Assembly (NCBI GenBank): GCA_951799445.1
Contig: OX637288.1
Coordinates: 1,490,501 to 1,554,500, forward strand
From: Pseudisothecium myosuroides
Taxonomy: Eukaryota > Streptophyta > Bryopsida > Hypnales > Lembophyllaceae
Length of the DNA: 64,000 nucleotides
Direction: 5' to 3'
Positions 47,995 through 59,838 of the stretch are shown piece by piece. Made by a program: the position numbers and the translations under genes. Under the pieces are notes generated by a model. The model was not told the DNA's origin, did no database searches, and saw only the letters and a program-made list of their open reading frames with translations. Position 1 is the stretch's first letter. The number at the start of each line of letters is the position of its first letter.

Positions 47995-48369
47995 GAGCAT
48001 CACCACGGCTACTCGCCAAAGGCACTGACACCGGGCAATGGGCGGTCCGTGGCTTGGAAATTGTCCCACAACACGCTCGCCAAGGGCAAAAATATGCCCG
48101 GACACTTCCAAAAATGAAGAAGGCACGGGCAAATGGAGACTCTTGAACACGGCTCACCAAGCTATAAAATAATCTTTTGAATTCCACCTTTTCAAAGCTT
48201 CTCTTCAAAAGTCAAAGAGATTCTTCTTGAAACAATAAAATAATAAGTATGGTCCAATTTTTGGCCACTTTGCGAGTGTTGCCGTGGGGTCAATCGAAAT
48301 GACGACACGCCAACCAACGAAAATTCCTCGTTTGGCGCCCTCATTCCGCGGCTAGCTGTGGGGATGCTC
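47995..48369. mobile_element. Tourist-like (PIF/Harbinger) MITE
   Basis: Ends GAGCATCACCAC / GTGGGGATGCTC (11 of 12 complementary), flanked by TTA on each side (47992-47994 and 48370-48372). 375 bp, notably GC-richer than its surroundings, no transposase. TTA target and end sequence fit plant Tourist-type elements. Confidence 0.8.
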
Positions 48370-48379
48370 TTAGAGCACA

Positions 48380-50929
48380 TGACGCTAATTTACCAAAGTC
48401 ACATTGTTTATAAAACATTTAAACTAGTGTAGGCTGAAATAATATCTCCATCTTATCGCTTGGAAAACCAAGCCACGCTGGTTGAATACGGGTATTGACT
48501 TTCTACGGAATGATTTACCGTGTTCAACTTCTTCCACAAATACAGGAGCTGCTACAAAGTGTTTTTTCTCAACGAAAGTGGTCTTAAAGCCACAAATATG
48601 AGTAACTTTCATCCAGATAAGTTCGACTAAAATTATTCAGAAGCCCATCTGCCCAACAGGGACAGTTTCAGTTTGTACAGTTGGGTACACAATCAATAAA
48701 TGCGTGCAAGTTGTCGTTGGTGGATGGTAGACAAATTGAGTTGCAGTTGTACGAAAATCCTCGGAAAATCAACATGCAGTAAAAAAGAGTCAGAATTCAC
48801 AAGGACGGCTATCCAGATGGTCTGACTTGGACCGGAGACAGTTCCATCACAGCTACCATGCATATGATATCCATCAGAATGAAACCTTGAATTTCTTTCA
48901 CCTGTCTTGCTCAGAATTAGGGCCAGTTTACATGTGAGCCCGGTGGCCAAAGAAAGCAGCTAAAAGACAAGAACAGTGCCACCAATGATCGGTACGCGTG
49001 GAAGTAGGATAGTGAGTTCCACCAATATCAGTGTATTGTGCACTGTAGAAGGAGCATAAAAGTGCTTTCTATATTTTAGCATTGTTGACTGCTCCCACCC
49101 ATTGATACATGCAAGGAGGCCCTTTTATCAGCACTCCAACCTCTATAACTTAATAATATGATCATTTCTGAAATGACAATACTGAATACCTTCCACACTT
49201 GTCTCTGTTGTTGTTTGTTTGTAGCGCAGTTGCCACGATATTCCGAAGTAGGTGCACCCAAAATTGACTATGATCCAAAACAGGAGCCCTACATTCTTTC
49301 ACAGTTAAAATTGTGGCAAATGGCATTGATGAGTGCGTGTCATTGTAAAGTCTCATAAATGAAAATGATGTTTGAAATATGAAATGCAAAATTGGTACTC
49401 AACACTAGCTTTTGAGAAGTTGTAAATTGATTGGAGTTATGCATGTTGTGTCCTTTAACCTCATATTTTTTTGTGACCATTTTTTTAGTTTTGACATGTG
49501 AAAAGAGGATTGAAAGGTTTGAAATTACATTTACAGTTTCAACACCCTCCACATCAAACATTATAATCTTTTAATCTATAAGTGATATTGTTGAATTTTC
49601 TTTTTTAATGTGATATCTAACATGTCTACTAGTTTGAATTTGTACGGTTAAAACTTATCAAAATGTTGGCTTTTTGTTCAATTTAGAGCAAATTCCAAGA
49701 AACTCAAAAAAGACCTTGGGTATTTAGGGGTTAATTCTAAAACTTAAAATGAATTTTGTAGAAATGCTAACAATTTATTATTCAAAAATTAGAATATCTA
49801 ATTTTAGTGCCAAATTTGACTCACTTGAAAAAATAAATGCATTAATCTCTATGTGGCTATGATCAAAAGGACGTCACCAAATAATGCACTCTTAGACCTT
49901 GCAATACTTAAAATCTATTGCAAAGTGCAATATTGGATTTGTACCATATTTAATATTATTTTTAACCATTTGACGTGCCATTTGAATAATAAATGTGATT
50001 TCATATTAATAGATGTAAAATTAGATGCATTAAATTCCTCATCAATTAAGTGCTATAGTATTGTGAACCAAAATAATTTACAAAGTATAAACACTTTTCT
50101 TTAACTCGTTGATTCCTAAATGCTTAGGACCTTTTTGGGTTTAAAAACATCTTTGCTTTTGAAGTGTTACAAGTCTAAATGTCATAAGGTATAGAAATCT
50201 CAATTGTATAATCTTGTAGTGTATGTATTGTAGATGACATGAATCAAATTGGAGTCATTTGGTTATATAGATTGCAAGATTATAATGCTTTAGAGTGAAA
50301 AAGGATGCTGAAATTTTCCTAGCAATACATTTGGAGGTGAAATTCAATTTCTAAACCTACTCAAATGAAAAAACTTAAAACTTTGAAGTACTTCAAAACT
50401 AGCATACAAATACAATAGTGAAAAAAATACTATTCCAATGATTCATTGGGCCTAAAAAATGACTTTGAAATGTCAAAAAATAACAAAAAAATGTTACAAA
50501 AACACATCTAAGGTTGAACTTCCTCCCAGCAAAATGTTTCTCAAGACACTCATAACTTCTTGAATTGATATGAAATATTAACCACGCAAATTGGATTAGT
50601 AACTATGTGTAACTTTCCCCAAAGAATTTATTAAAAAGCCTCACTATGTGAAGAAGAAACAAGCCGCCCAAGTTCATTGTAATCCCAAAATGTTTGAATT
50701 TTGAACTTTGAATTGCTCCCAAACATTTAATAGAACTTGGATTGACATTCAATGCAACTTAGAATAATAATTTAAAGATTATTTTAAACCAAAAATTATT
50801 AAATAAGATCAACTAATCATATCTATATTCTCAAATTCACTACTCCACTTAACAATCATTTTCAATAAATTGGAAACCAAAATTTTGAAATTCCTTCCAA
50901 AATTGGTCATAGATTGAATATCTATTACT
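48380..50929. other. Intergenic sequence between the two LysM genes
   Basis: No gene found. The right half of a TTAA-family element ends at 49734 (tttaggggTTAA). I looked specifically for minus-strand kinase exons (HRD, DFG and glycine-loop motifs) belonging to the LysM gene at 52666-55155 and saw none. Confidence 0.55.
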
Positions 50930-51829
50930 TACAAGATTTTTATTTCATCAAAAAACACTCGAAACTGTCGTTTCTATTGCAAAGAGCAAAAGAATTTAAG
51001 AATTGTTTTTTTTTGCATATTTAACCATAGTATCTTATAATAGACTAGAATAAGTATGTATAGAAGAAATTTTAGAAACTTTGACTGCCTAGATTACAAG
51101 ATATTTGCATCCAAAGTGAAGAAAATAAGTTTTTTTACACCTTGTATGACTAGATTTTTTGGTTTTGAATCTTCTTAACTTAAAATTTTTGCCTCTATTG
51201 ATTTTGATTATTTGAGTTGAGAATCTAAAAAAGAAAATTTAGGAAAAAAAATCTTAATTTTCACTCATTAAAAAATTGTTAAGCAAAAGTACGTTCAAGA
51301 ATGAAGGAAAAACGAAATCATTAATAGCTTTAAGATGGAATTGAAACACAATAATCCCAATGGTGAAATTGTTGTAGCAAGAAAATTTAACCATGTCTAA
51401 CAATTTATTTTTGAAAATTGTAAAAATTACATTCAAAAATGAATCCTATGAGTTATTTTTTCAATAAGATGCTTAAATTGCTCAAAAAACTAAGATTGTC
51501 CATAACTTTTTCATCACAAGTCCAAATTGAATGAATCAAAGCTTCACGTGTAGACAAAAATATAATATTTCAGGAAAAGAATTTTAAAAAAATTATTTTT
51601 ATTTTTTGTTATTTTTTTATGTTGCCCGCCGATCTCCGTTTTTTGCTTATTGTGCCATAACTTTTGCTCCTGGGCACCGATTGAAATAAAAATTACATAT
51701 CCACAAAGCTCTTGCAAAACTATAGGACTTCAAAAAATCCCAAATTTTTTTACTACAAATTGAGACAATAGGAACCTACCCAGGCCCAAATTGTCCCCCG
51801 AGGGAACAAGTGGTCCTTTAGGGGTTAGG
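50930..51829. mobile_element. TTAA-family element, inverted and left-end degenerate
   Basis: Closely follows 16775-17707 (tgaatgaatcaaagcttc, cttttgctcctgggcaccga, tggtcctttaggggtta). The left terminus has decayed and the right ends in GGTTAG instead of GGTTAA. Confidence 0.65.
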
Positions 51830-52520
51830 TTCAAAGTGAAAATTCTACAGTAGTTATGACAAATTCTTGAGATTTTTGTTTTACTTAGTTATTCAAATCT
51901 TTTTTTGATGGGTCATTTTTTGAACAAGAAAAGTTGCTTTTGGAAGTCAAACATAGCTATATCCCTTGAACTATAGAATGTTTGTAATGAAATTTTTTAG
52001 ACACATGTTAAAATGCACATGGACTGTTTGATCACAAAACTGTTATCGCACCAAACTATGTTAAATTTTGCTACACTTACTGCAAATTTTGGTACTATCA
52101 GGTACACTTACTGCAAATTCTCATCAGAGGCTTTCAACATTTGTTGGTCTTGGACAGAAGGGGAGGAGGTTTTGCATTTGACAAAAATTACATGTGAGGA
52201 AGTTTGCGTAGAGTTTCACTCCACAAGAAGCCAGTGCTACCACGCCTCTTGTTGCTTAGCTGCTTGTAGAGTTGAATTGAAAAGCACAATATATAACTGT
52301 TGGTTCTATAATCAACGTTCCACAACCATATGAAGGAAAATATGGTCCTATACTTTCACCTCTGCACATCAGACACACAATCGTAACATTAGCTCAAATT
52401 TTGCAGTGTACACAAAATTATGGGTGCAACAGTCGACTCCACCATTCTCCAAACATGGAGAGTGAGGATGAAAGCTTCCTCCCTGACAGATCATGATCGA
52501 GAATGTTGTTGTTTCAAATC

Positions 52521-52562
52521 TCACTCACCATTTTCCTGCAGTTGATGGAGAATGGTGAGTGA
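52521..52562. other. Short hairpin downstream of the kinase-less LysM gene
   Basis: Arms 52521-52536 and 52547-52562 pair with one mismatch (tcactcaccatt / aatggtgagtga) around a 10-base loop. Possibly in its 3' UTR; role unknown. Confidence 0.6.
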
Positions 52563-52665
52563 CAACACTGCCACAGTAGAAAGGAGGTCTTGGAGCACCA
52601 AGCTACAGGGCAACAGGGCGAGAGCATGGCACCAAAGCGCCTTTGGGCACCACCAAATTGAACTC

Positions 52666-55155
52666 CTAATGAGAATTTCTTGCTGAATGCAAAATTGATA
52701 TCGATCTCTTCATCAAGTATTTGTATGTGATCTTACCGTTGTCAGTCGTCCTGATGGGATCCACTTCCAAACTCTTCAACTTGTTTTCCAGGTGCCTCCT
52801 TTCTTGTCTCCTTCGTTGCTCCATGTCGAGGCAGCGGCGACACAGAGCCAGAAGACTGAGAAATAGCAGAGCTCCTCCAACTCCAATTGCAACCCCGGTT
52901 AACACTCCCGCGGTGGTTATCCCATCATCTGCATTGGCTGGCATGGATCCTCAAACAATAGTCTGTTAGTATGAGATGAAACAACTTTCACTTCGATTAC
53001 GATATGCTCAGTCTACTCTTTGCATTCAGAAATCTAATTTCTTGAGAACAAAATCTGAGTCAAATAATGGAATGAAGAGGAAACTCTTCTTTTAGGGTTT
53101 TTTTTGTGTCTCAAGTAAAAAAACCAAGTTGCGTGGAAATTCTCAGACTGAGAAAGAAGGTTTGGATGTAAAGGGATGCGGTGTCACTCACAAGGGCCAC
53201 TGCCACACACAAGGAACACACAAGTCGGTTAATTTGTGCAATCTCACAAGAAGCTCAAAAATTAGCTGACACTACACTAACTTACCTTATTAGAGATTGT
53301 GATTCTTCTTTACCAAATTCACATTATTTTTAATTAGTTCAAGCTTAGATATTACTGTATTGTATTAATTTTGCAACCTCATTCATTGGTTACAAGGACG
53401 AGTTCCAGCCAAATTGGGTGGTTTGCCTGGCTGAAACAAGACATCATTTCCACTAGCATGCTCTCAGGTACTGAAAATGCAAACTTTGTGGGAACTTGTC
53501 ACAGGAAATTGGAAAATTTCTCAGGATTCTCATTGATAATCACAATCATAATCATCTGCAGTTCTACTTAAGCATCTTGAATTAAACTACACAAAGGGTT
53601 ACAGAAACTCACAAGGAAAACAGAGGATATTTGCCTGTCTGATCTGCATCCCCAATCCATCACACATGACATACAAATAGTTCAGAAAGCTTGTGGGGAA
53701 ATTCCCGAGTAGACAATTCACAAAATTTATAACATTCTTCAGTAGCAGTGGCATGGCACCTGTTGAGAACAATGCCAACTAAGAGATAATTTAGAGCAAA
53801 GACACATCAAGCAAAACTAAAGCTTGATGTGTCTTTGCTCTAAATTTGATGTGTCTTTGCTCTAATGTGCTCTAATGAGCTAATCAAGCAAAACTAAAGC
53901 TTCGACATGTGGATAGACTCCATGATGCCCAGGACACAAAACATAATTTCCACTGGAGTTGGAATCATTAGCTCTCTCTTGTACAAATTGAGCGCAATTT
54001 TACAAAACATGGATCTCTTTTAATTCCAATTCAAAGGGTGAGCACTCAACTAGGGTTCTCTACAATGTCATGTTCATATGCAAAGGTCTTGACAAGCAAT
54101 TAAATTTTGCGTATTGTGAACCAAAACTTATTGAAATTTTGTTTTCAGTTTTGCACCTGACACTGGGATGAACGCATACTGCACCGTCTGTGAGTCGTTC
54201 CAGTTTACACTTGGATTGTAATTCCTCAAAAGAGCTTCAGTTGTGTTGAACTCCGAAGCCAGGCTGCTCAAGTTGTGGCCACTGTCCAAGGCATACGTCA
54301 GAAACAGGCCATAGCTCAAGCTTACACTTGGGTTCCCACAGAAACACTTCACAGGAATCTTAAAATCTGCGCCGGTTAGAATGAAGTTCGGGTCTGCCAA
54401 TGCATTCCAAGTTGCCACCCAATTTTTCTGAGTGAGATCCTCATACACAGTGCTCGTGATTGTTTCGATATCATCGGCTCTTTGAACCTGGAATCACCCC
54501 ATAAAACCATTTTATCATACTGTATGTGAAATATGTACACAATTTCCTACTCTAGGAGAAATCATATCCTCAATTTGACTATGATTGACAACTAGGGGAG
54601 ATTATTTCTTGTTCTAAGTAGTGAGTCTACTCAACTTGGACGGAATTGATTACTTATACTAGTTCCAGCCAAGTTGGGTGGAGTCCCTGCCCAGAACAGG
54701 GCATGATTTTCACTAGTGCAATCACTGAGCAAGTCCGACCATTAAGAATATTGTTGATGTCAAAGAAAACACAAGAAGTCAGACTAAAGTGTAGATGACA
54801 AAGGAATAAACACAAAAATAGAGGTGCTCACCTGATAATCAAACGCATGGTACAACTCCTTTTGAAGGCACTCGCATGTGAAGGGAATGTACAAGTGCTG
54901 GTTGGTGAAGACGAAGTTGCGTTGGTTGTCGATGGCTATGGTGGGATTGACTGCCAGAATCGCATCCGCCGTGGTTTGAAACTTCACCCCAATAGAGTCC
55001 AGAGTTTCATTCGCTTGAGCTTTGTAGTAAGCGTAAGCAACATCACATCCACTCTCAGGGACGCACACAGCTTCCACCAGGCTAAACTGCAGCAACACAA
55101 GCACTAGCCATTGCAAGGTCAGCCATGGCCTGCTCCTAAACCCTAGTTCACTCAT
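52666..55155 (-). CDS. LysM receptor-like protein lacking a kinase domain
   Basis: Exons 55155-54832, 54487-54157, 53643-53613, 53199-53192, 52937-52666 on the minus strand give 321 residues. The exon plan copies the first five exons of the neighbouring receptor kinase, with exons 3 and 4 of identical length (31 and 8 nt). There is a signal peptide (LVLVLLQFSLVEA), three LysM modules with CVPESGC, TCEC and CFCG, and a transmembrane helix (GVLTGVAIGVGGALLFLSLL). The cytosolic tail is basic (EQRRRQERRHLENKL), and the frame ends at a stop at 52666. A strong donor (AACG|GTAAGA at 52737) precedes that stop, showing that kinase exons once followed or may still be spliced in; none is recognisable nearby. 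It may be a decoy or co-receptor, or a gene losing function. The ectodomain shows no stops. Confidence 0.8.
53192..53199 (-). other. 8-nt microexon of the kinase-less LysM gene
   Basis: Bounded by gtggCAG and GTGAGTGAC, exactly as in the paralogue. Bridging exon 3 (ending in phase 2) to exon 5 (needing phase 1) gives F-G-P-S-N-A without a stop. Confidence 0.8.
53401..54715. repeat. Short dispersed repeat in introns 1 and 3 of the kinase-less gene
   Basis: agttccagccaaattgggtgg at about 53401 and its near copy at 54661 are followed in both by gcatgatttt/gacatcattt and ccactag/tcactag. The repeat units are about 60 bp each. Confidence 0.6.
53790..53844. repeat. Perfect 23-bp-stem hairpin in intron 2 of the kinase-less gene
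   Basis: TTTAGAGCAAAGACACATCA plus AGC pairs perfectly with 53822-53844 across a 9-base loop. A further direct copy of the right arm follows (about 53843-53865). Confidence 0.85.
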
Positions 55156-56790
55156 TTTGGGAAGACTCTCCTGTTTTGAAGCTCAAACAGAAAGACAGAC
55201 AGACTGACACCCCAATTTGATCAATTTCTAGTAGTGGGGAGTGCTAACTCACTGCCATGGTGAGGCTCAATTAGCTGCACAACATTAGACATCTGCAATA
55301 ACTTATGCTTGCGCCCTATTAACTTAACACACTAACTTAAACTCAGGGTCTGAAGTGCAACCAGCGTATGTGAAGAGTCTATTCATTATATCAAAGCCCT
55401 CATGATACTGAGAGCAACATGAGAATATACTTGAGCAGCAAAATTGAAGACCATTTTGTGACCAAACTGAGACGGTGTGGACCAAAAGATCGTGCAAATC
55501 TGATACCAATATGCCAAAGGCTTTGGTATCCCTATTCTATAACAGCACAAGTGCACGTGGAAGAAGACAACAAATTAAACAGGTCCTCTGACTTTAGGCA
55601 TCCGGCAGTTGCGATGATAGGAGCTGAAATAAATTCCGAAAAACCAACCAGGGACTGCAGGACAAAGAATTCAACCACTCTAAATTTTAGCCTGATAACA
55701 AAGCAAAGACTTGCAGTCTTGCACATGTACTGATTTAAGTAATACATGCCATTGTTTTCCCTTTTATCTTTGTCATTCAAATGTGTAACTTAACCTGCAT
55801 TGACCTGACAGAAGATGAAATTGCCTAAAACCAGTCCTGAAAATAATCTCAAAATCTGCCTCACACGAGCCAGGGGCAGATATCTCAAGCATGAACAAAA
55901 TCCCTGCAACCAAGCATTGTATAGTGGACTTAAAATATATGATAGGATCTTCTAGACAATGAATCTGAACACATTGACATTGAGACATTGACTGAACGAT
56001 GGAGGATAAGTTAAGCGGTTGAAAGATGAGTCATCAGTAGGTCTATGGAGTCTTCAATTATCTGGACCTGCACCTCATCACTGACTGTCTGCAACCGAAA
56101 GTTGGCCGCGACTTCTGAGGTGTTGGACATCCAGGCACGCGCACCAACAGTTGGGAAGGTTCCTGTCTTGTTCGAAAAGTGAATTATATGGTACCTTGAT
56201 AGCACAAAAGGATTAATTTTTGCGCAGAAAAGTGGCAAGTGTTGTTGCTTGATTGACCAACATGGATGATATGATAAGTTATGCAAAACGATGCCAGAAT
56301 TCAATTTGGGAAGGAGCAGTGCCTAACCTGCTACTGAAGTACTGTACGGAACTTCTGAGAGGTTCAACAGTTTTGATGGACTTGGTCTCTGGAATGATGT
56401 ACTGTAGAACAATGTTTTTTTTTTTGGTTTTCGGACAAATGGTTATGTGGCCTTTCTTTCAAGAAGGTTCTGAGTTTTGTGGCTCCTTCATTATGGGGTT
56501 TTGAATTGAAGGAGGCCAATTTAGAGTATGTAATTTTGAATATGTAATTTTTGTATGCAATTTTTGTATATGCTGGCTCTACACAATGGATGAAATGAGG
56601 TTTTGGAAGCATTTTGGCAATAGTGTGCACGGCTATTATTACAGTCTAGCATTTTTTAACACATTTATCCCCTTTTTTTCTATAGGCTTGAAGTTGCACA
56701 TTTTTTTTTAAGAAATTGGGCATTTAATTGCCTTAAAAGAAAACCCTGCTGTAGAATGTAGATGCTCACTTTAACAAGGAAGGTGGAAAC
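55156..56790. other. Upstream region of the kinase-less LysM gene; one exon-like ORF
   Basis: This region is less AT-rich than the repeats. On the minus strand, the stretch ending at a TAA at 56011-56013 reads GTFPTVGARAWMSNTSEVAA and continues for about 30 residues. It is preceded by a possible acceptor (acaagacAG) near 56165. It looks like a terminal exon, but no companion exon or known family is apparent. Confidence 0.3.
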
Positions 56791-57010
56791 ACCTAGGAAC
56801 GTCAAAATATGCAATTCAGCATAGTTGGAGGCACCTTTAGTGGAAAAAATATTTTTGTACTACTAACAATTATTGAAAATTGTGAATTTTAAATTTTAAA
56901 AAAAGAATTTTTGGATAAAGCATCTAATTTTTATGAATCTTCAAAGTAGAAATGTCTAAGGTACCTTGAAATGCACTCTACAAAAATTGCTTTGGTTTTG
57001 AAACCAAAAT
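56791..57010. mobile_element. Degraded reverse copy of the 46274-46632 MITE
   Basis: cgtcaaaatatgcaattcag and ggaggcacctttagtgg match the complement of 46565-46612 with substitutions; the inner AT-rich part also corresponds. Confidence 0.6.
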
Positions 57011-57041
57011 TTTAAAAAATCAGCAGTCAACCAACTGCAAT

Positions 57042-57205
57042 TACCGCCTAAAGGACCAAGTGTTCGTTCAGCGTACGCAAGAAATCTTGGGTAGGTTCCT
57101 ACAAAGTCATTTTTTTTGTCGGATGTTTATGAAATTTGGACTCAATGTGTGAAGATTTACTTCGTTGCTGAAAATCTATTGTTTTTTCCGATCGGGTGCC
57201 TGTGA
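57042..57205. mobile_element. Left portion of a TTAA-family element, split by later insertion
   Basis: cgcctaaaggaccaagtg is a degenerate left end, continuing to gatcgggtgcctgtgagc. The matching right portion seems to be at 61935-62374, starting gtgcccggatcaaaagttatg, so about 4.7 kb of other sequence lies between. Confidence 0.5.
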
Positions 57206-58773
57206 GCCCTCAAGTTAGCACTTAGAACTCTGGGTTTATTTTTCGCGATTATTGTTAGTTTTTAGTATTAATTCATGCAAAATAGCATGAATAAGTCAGT
57301 TGAGAGAAGTTTGGTGGAAGTCCCTGCCAGAATAGCGAGGAGTTGTTCTAAAATCACGGGAAGCACAAAATATAATGCTTTTCCAGGTTTAGGTCTTAGT
57401 TTAGTATCTTATAGTCTAAATTGGCGTTTACGAGAGATGTGAGGATGTGAGAGTTAGTCAGTTATAGTATCTGATCCATGTAAAACTCGACATGTAGAGT
57501 GCATGTGACAGCCTGGCTAAATTATCAAAGTCTATATACAGGTTTAGAAGTGTCTAGATCCAATTCATGTGGAATTTGGGCTAGTTATGTAAAGACCTGC
57601 AAATGTTGAAGAATACGAACCAAAATGCAAAGTAGAAGAAGGGCGAGATGATTGGAGCTTACAGAAAGGTGCTTTTAGGGTAAAAGCATGCCAAGAGGTC
57701 AACAACGGAACTAATCATCCATGACAAACCCCGGGTACCAGACTAATTTCCCCTAGGGCGGAAATTATTAAGGAATTGCTAAATTTAGCAACCTTATTGG
57801 AGGTTTGGTTTTGCCCTTAGCTTTTAGACACTTCCTAGAAGATTGCCCAAAAGTTTTGGGATTTTACAAAACTCAACAATGACTCCATGGGAAGTCAACC
57901 GCCTTTAAAACTGATAGTAATTTCCTAGAAATTACCCAGAATGCGGTAAAATCTCACTAAAAATTAGATTAGAGTTTTATATATTAAATAAGCGACCAGT
58001 CAAGTTTGAAGACTTTCCGATAGTCAGAAGTACCAGAATCGACTACGACATCGAATTTAACAAGAATTTACAACATGGCGGCGGGTTGACCGGCGAACCA
58101 GGAGCTGGCGGTGTTCGAATGTTGCAAACAAGGAATGTTTTCTTACTCTCACAAACCTTCCAGGCAACCCTAGCCAGTCAATTTTCTCGGGAAATTCAAA
58201 TTCCATTAGTTGGGATTTTGACTTTTCTTTGAAGTTATCGTTAGTGGTTTTTACGAGTATTTACAGCCTGGAAGCGAGGGGTAGAAGGTCCTCTACACTA
58301 ATTGGGATCTTCTGAACGCGATGGCGCAATCGATTTTCAATTTGGAGTTGTTCTCAAGAAGATAGGAAGAGTTTAGCCGTAAGTTTGACTTTTTTAGAGT
58401 AATTAGCGGTAATTCAAAGTTATTTCACAAAATATCTTGGTGAAAGTTGAAGATTGGATTTAGTTAAGTTTTCAAATCTTTCCTTTAAAAGCCAATTTAG
58501 ATTAAATTAAGAATATTTGAAAATATCCTAGGGTTGTTTGCAAAATATCTCAAGGTCAAAATAGTTAAATTCCTAAATATCTTTGGAAAAATCTTAGATT
58601 TTATTTTGGACAAGATTTCCTTTCTAATTAAGGCTTGTTCTAGAAAATTCTAAAGATTAAACAAAGATTATTTAGGAAATATCTTAGGGTAGTTTAGAAT
58701 TCAGTTTAGGTTAGTTTTGAGTAAGAAGACCAAATATCTCATGGGTAAACTAAGTGGTGGGGCCTTCTAGCGA

Positions 58774-58781
58774 GTATATAA
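58774..58781 (+). promoter_or_regulatory. TATA-box-like element
   Basis: gagTATATAAGGcc stands out in a GC-richer local context and is followed by a pyrimidine-rich leader (ctctcttttcttgttc). It could be the core promoter of a gene or of an LTR/TE running rightward. Confidence 0.4.
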
Positions 58782-59210
58782 GGCCTCCCCGCGAAGTTTG
58801 TCGTATCCCTTTTGTTTCATTGTCTGCCTACCGACACTCTGTTGGAGTTCAGACACTCTCTTTTCTTGTTCAATTTGCTTATCGGCTTTGTCGGAAGCAA
58901 CTAGCTAGACCAAATTTTGGTCATCTTTGCTCATTTTGTTTGTTTTTCTTTCTTTTAGTGGAGGATTTGATTGAAGGACTCGGGGTTCCCTTTCAAACCA
59001 TCATAACCACACTAAAATCACACTTTTGAGAGGTCTCATCCCCCCAAAAACTTGCCTATCTTGTTGACGTACCAATCTTATGTTTGAAACAGCTATTGAG
59101 TTAAGAATTCTTAAGGCGGTGAAGCTAGTCTTTGCCAAAAGATTCCAACACTCAAAATACCAGCCAAACTTCGTTGTATAACAAAGTTTGGTGTGACTTG
59201 ATTCCTAATT

Positions 59211-59335
59211 TTCGGTTTAAACACTTTCATGTATACCTCAATTAGGAATTAAAACCATTTGATACCTTGGGAATTATTTTAGTCCTTAATGTTCGGTTTA
59301 AACACTTTCATGTGTACCTCCTTTAAGAATTAAGA
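59211..59335. repeat. Two-copy repeat with period about 81 bp
   Basis: ttcggtttaaacactttcat occurs at 59211 and 59292, each copy bracketed by short inverted ttcctaatt / aattagga-like words. Confidence 0.7.
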
Positions 59336-59764
59336 CATTCCTGCAGCCACTTGGAACTATAATTGACGAGTTTAGTCTGGGGTTGTCCCTCACGGCGAAG
59401 CTTTAACCTAGGACAATTTACCTTGAAAGGAAAAACTTGGAAAATATCCTTGGTTGTTGGGCTATTTAAGCCAAAACTCCATATCAAGAGGTTCCTTTTT
59501 TCCCGCCGAGATTTGCTCATTTTGCGTTTGCTACCATTACCAAGTTTGAACCCTCGTTGTTAGTTAATCTTTGCCATAGTTTAGTTAGTTTAGTCATTAC
59601 TCCCCCACAAATCCAAAATATCCTTAGTAGTCTAGTTTCGTTTCGTTAGATGTTAGATTATACCAAAAAACCCAAAAAAAACTTAGTTGACATTTGAGTT
59701 ATTTAGCTATTAAACCCTTCTCCCATTTAGTTAGTTTAGATTATTATTAATTAGTTTTTTTTTA

Positions 59765-59838
59765 AGAACCAGACCAGCATACGAAGAACCAGAACCAGCA
59801 TACGAGAACTAAAACCAGCATACGAGAACCAGAACTAG
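59765..59838. repeat. Tandem repeats of agaaccagaaccagcatacg type
   Basis: Three to four imperfect units of about 20-22 bp. Confidence 0.8.

Noticed and set aside
52013..52333. 106-codon plus-strand ORF between the LysM genes
   Set aside because: No recognisable domain, odd Cys/Thr composition, no supporting splice or promoter context; treated as chance.
58741..59029. Possible LTR based on the TATA-like box and leader
   Set aside because: I could not find a second copy of this stretch, a primer binding site or terminal TG...CA ends, so an LTR call is unsupported.
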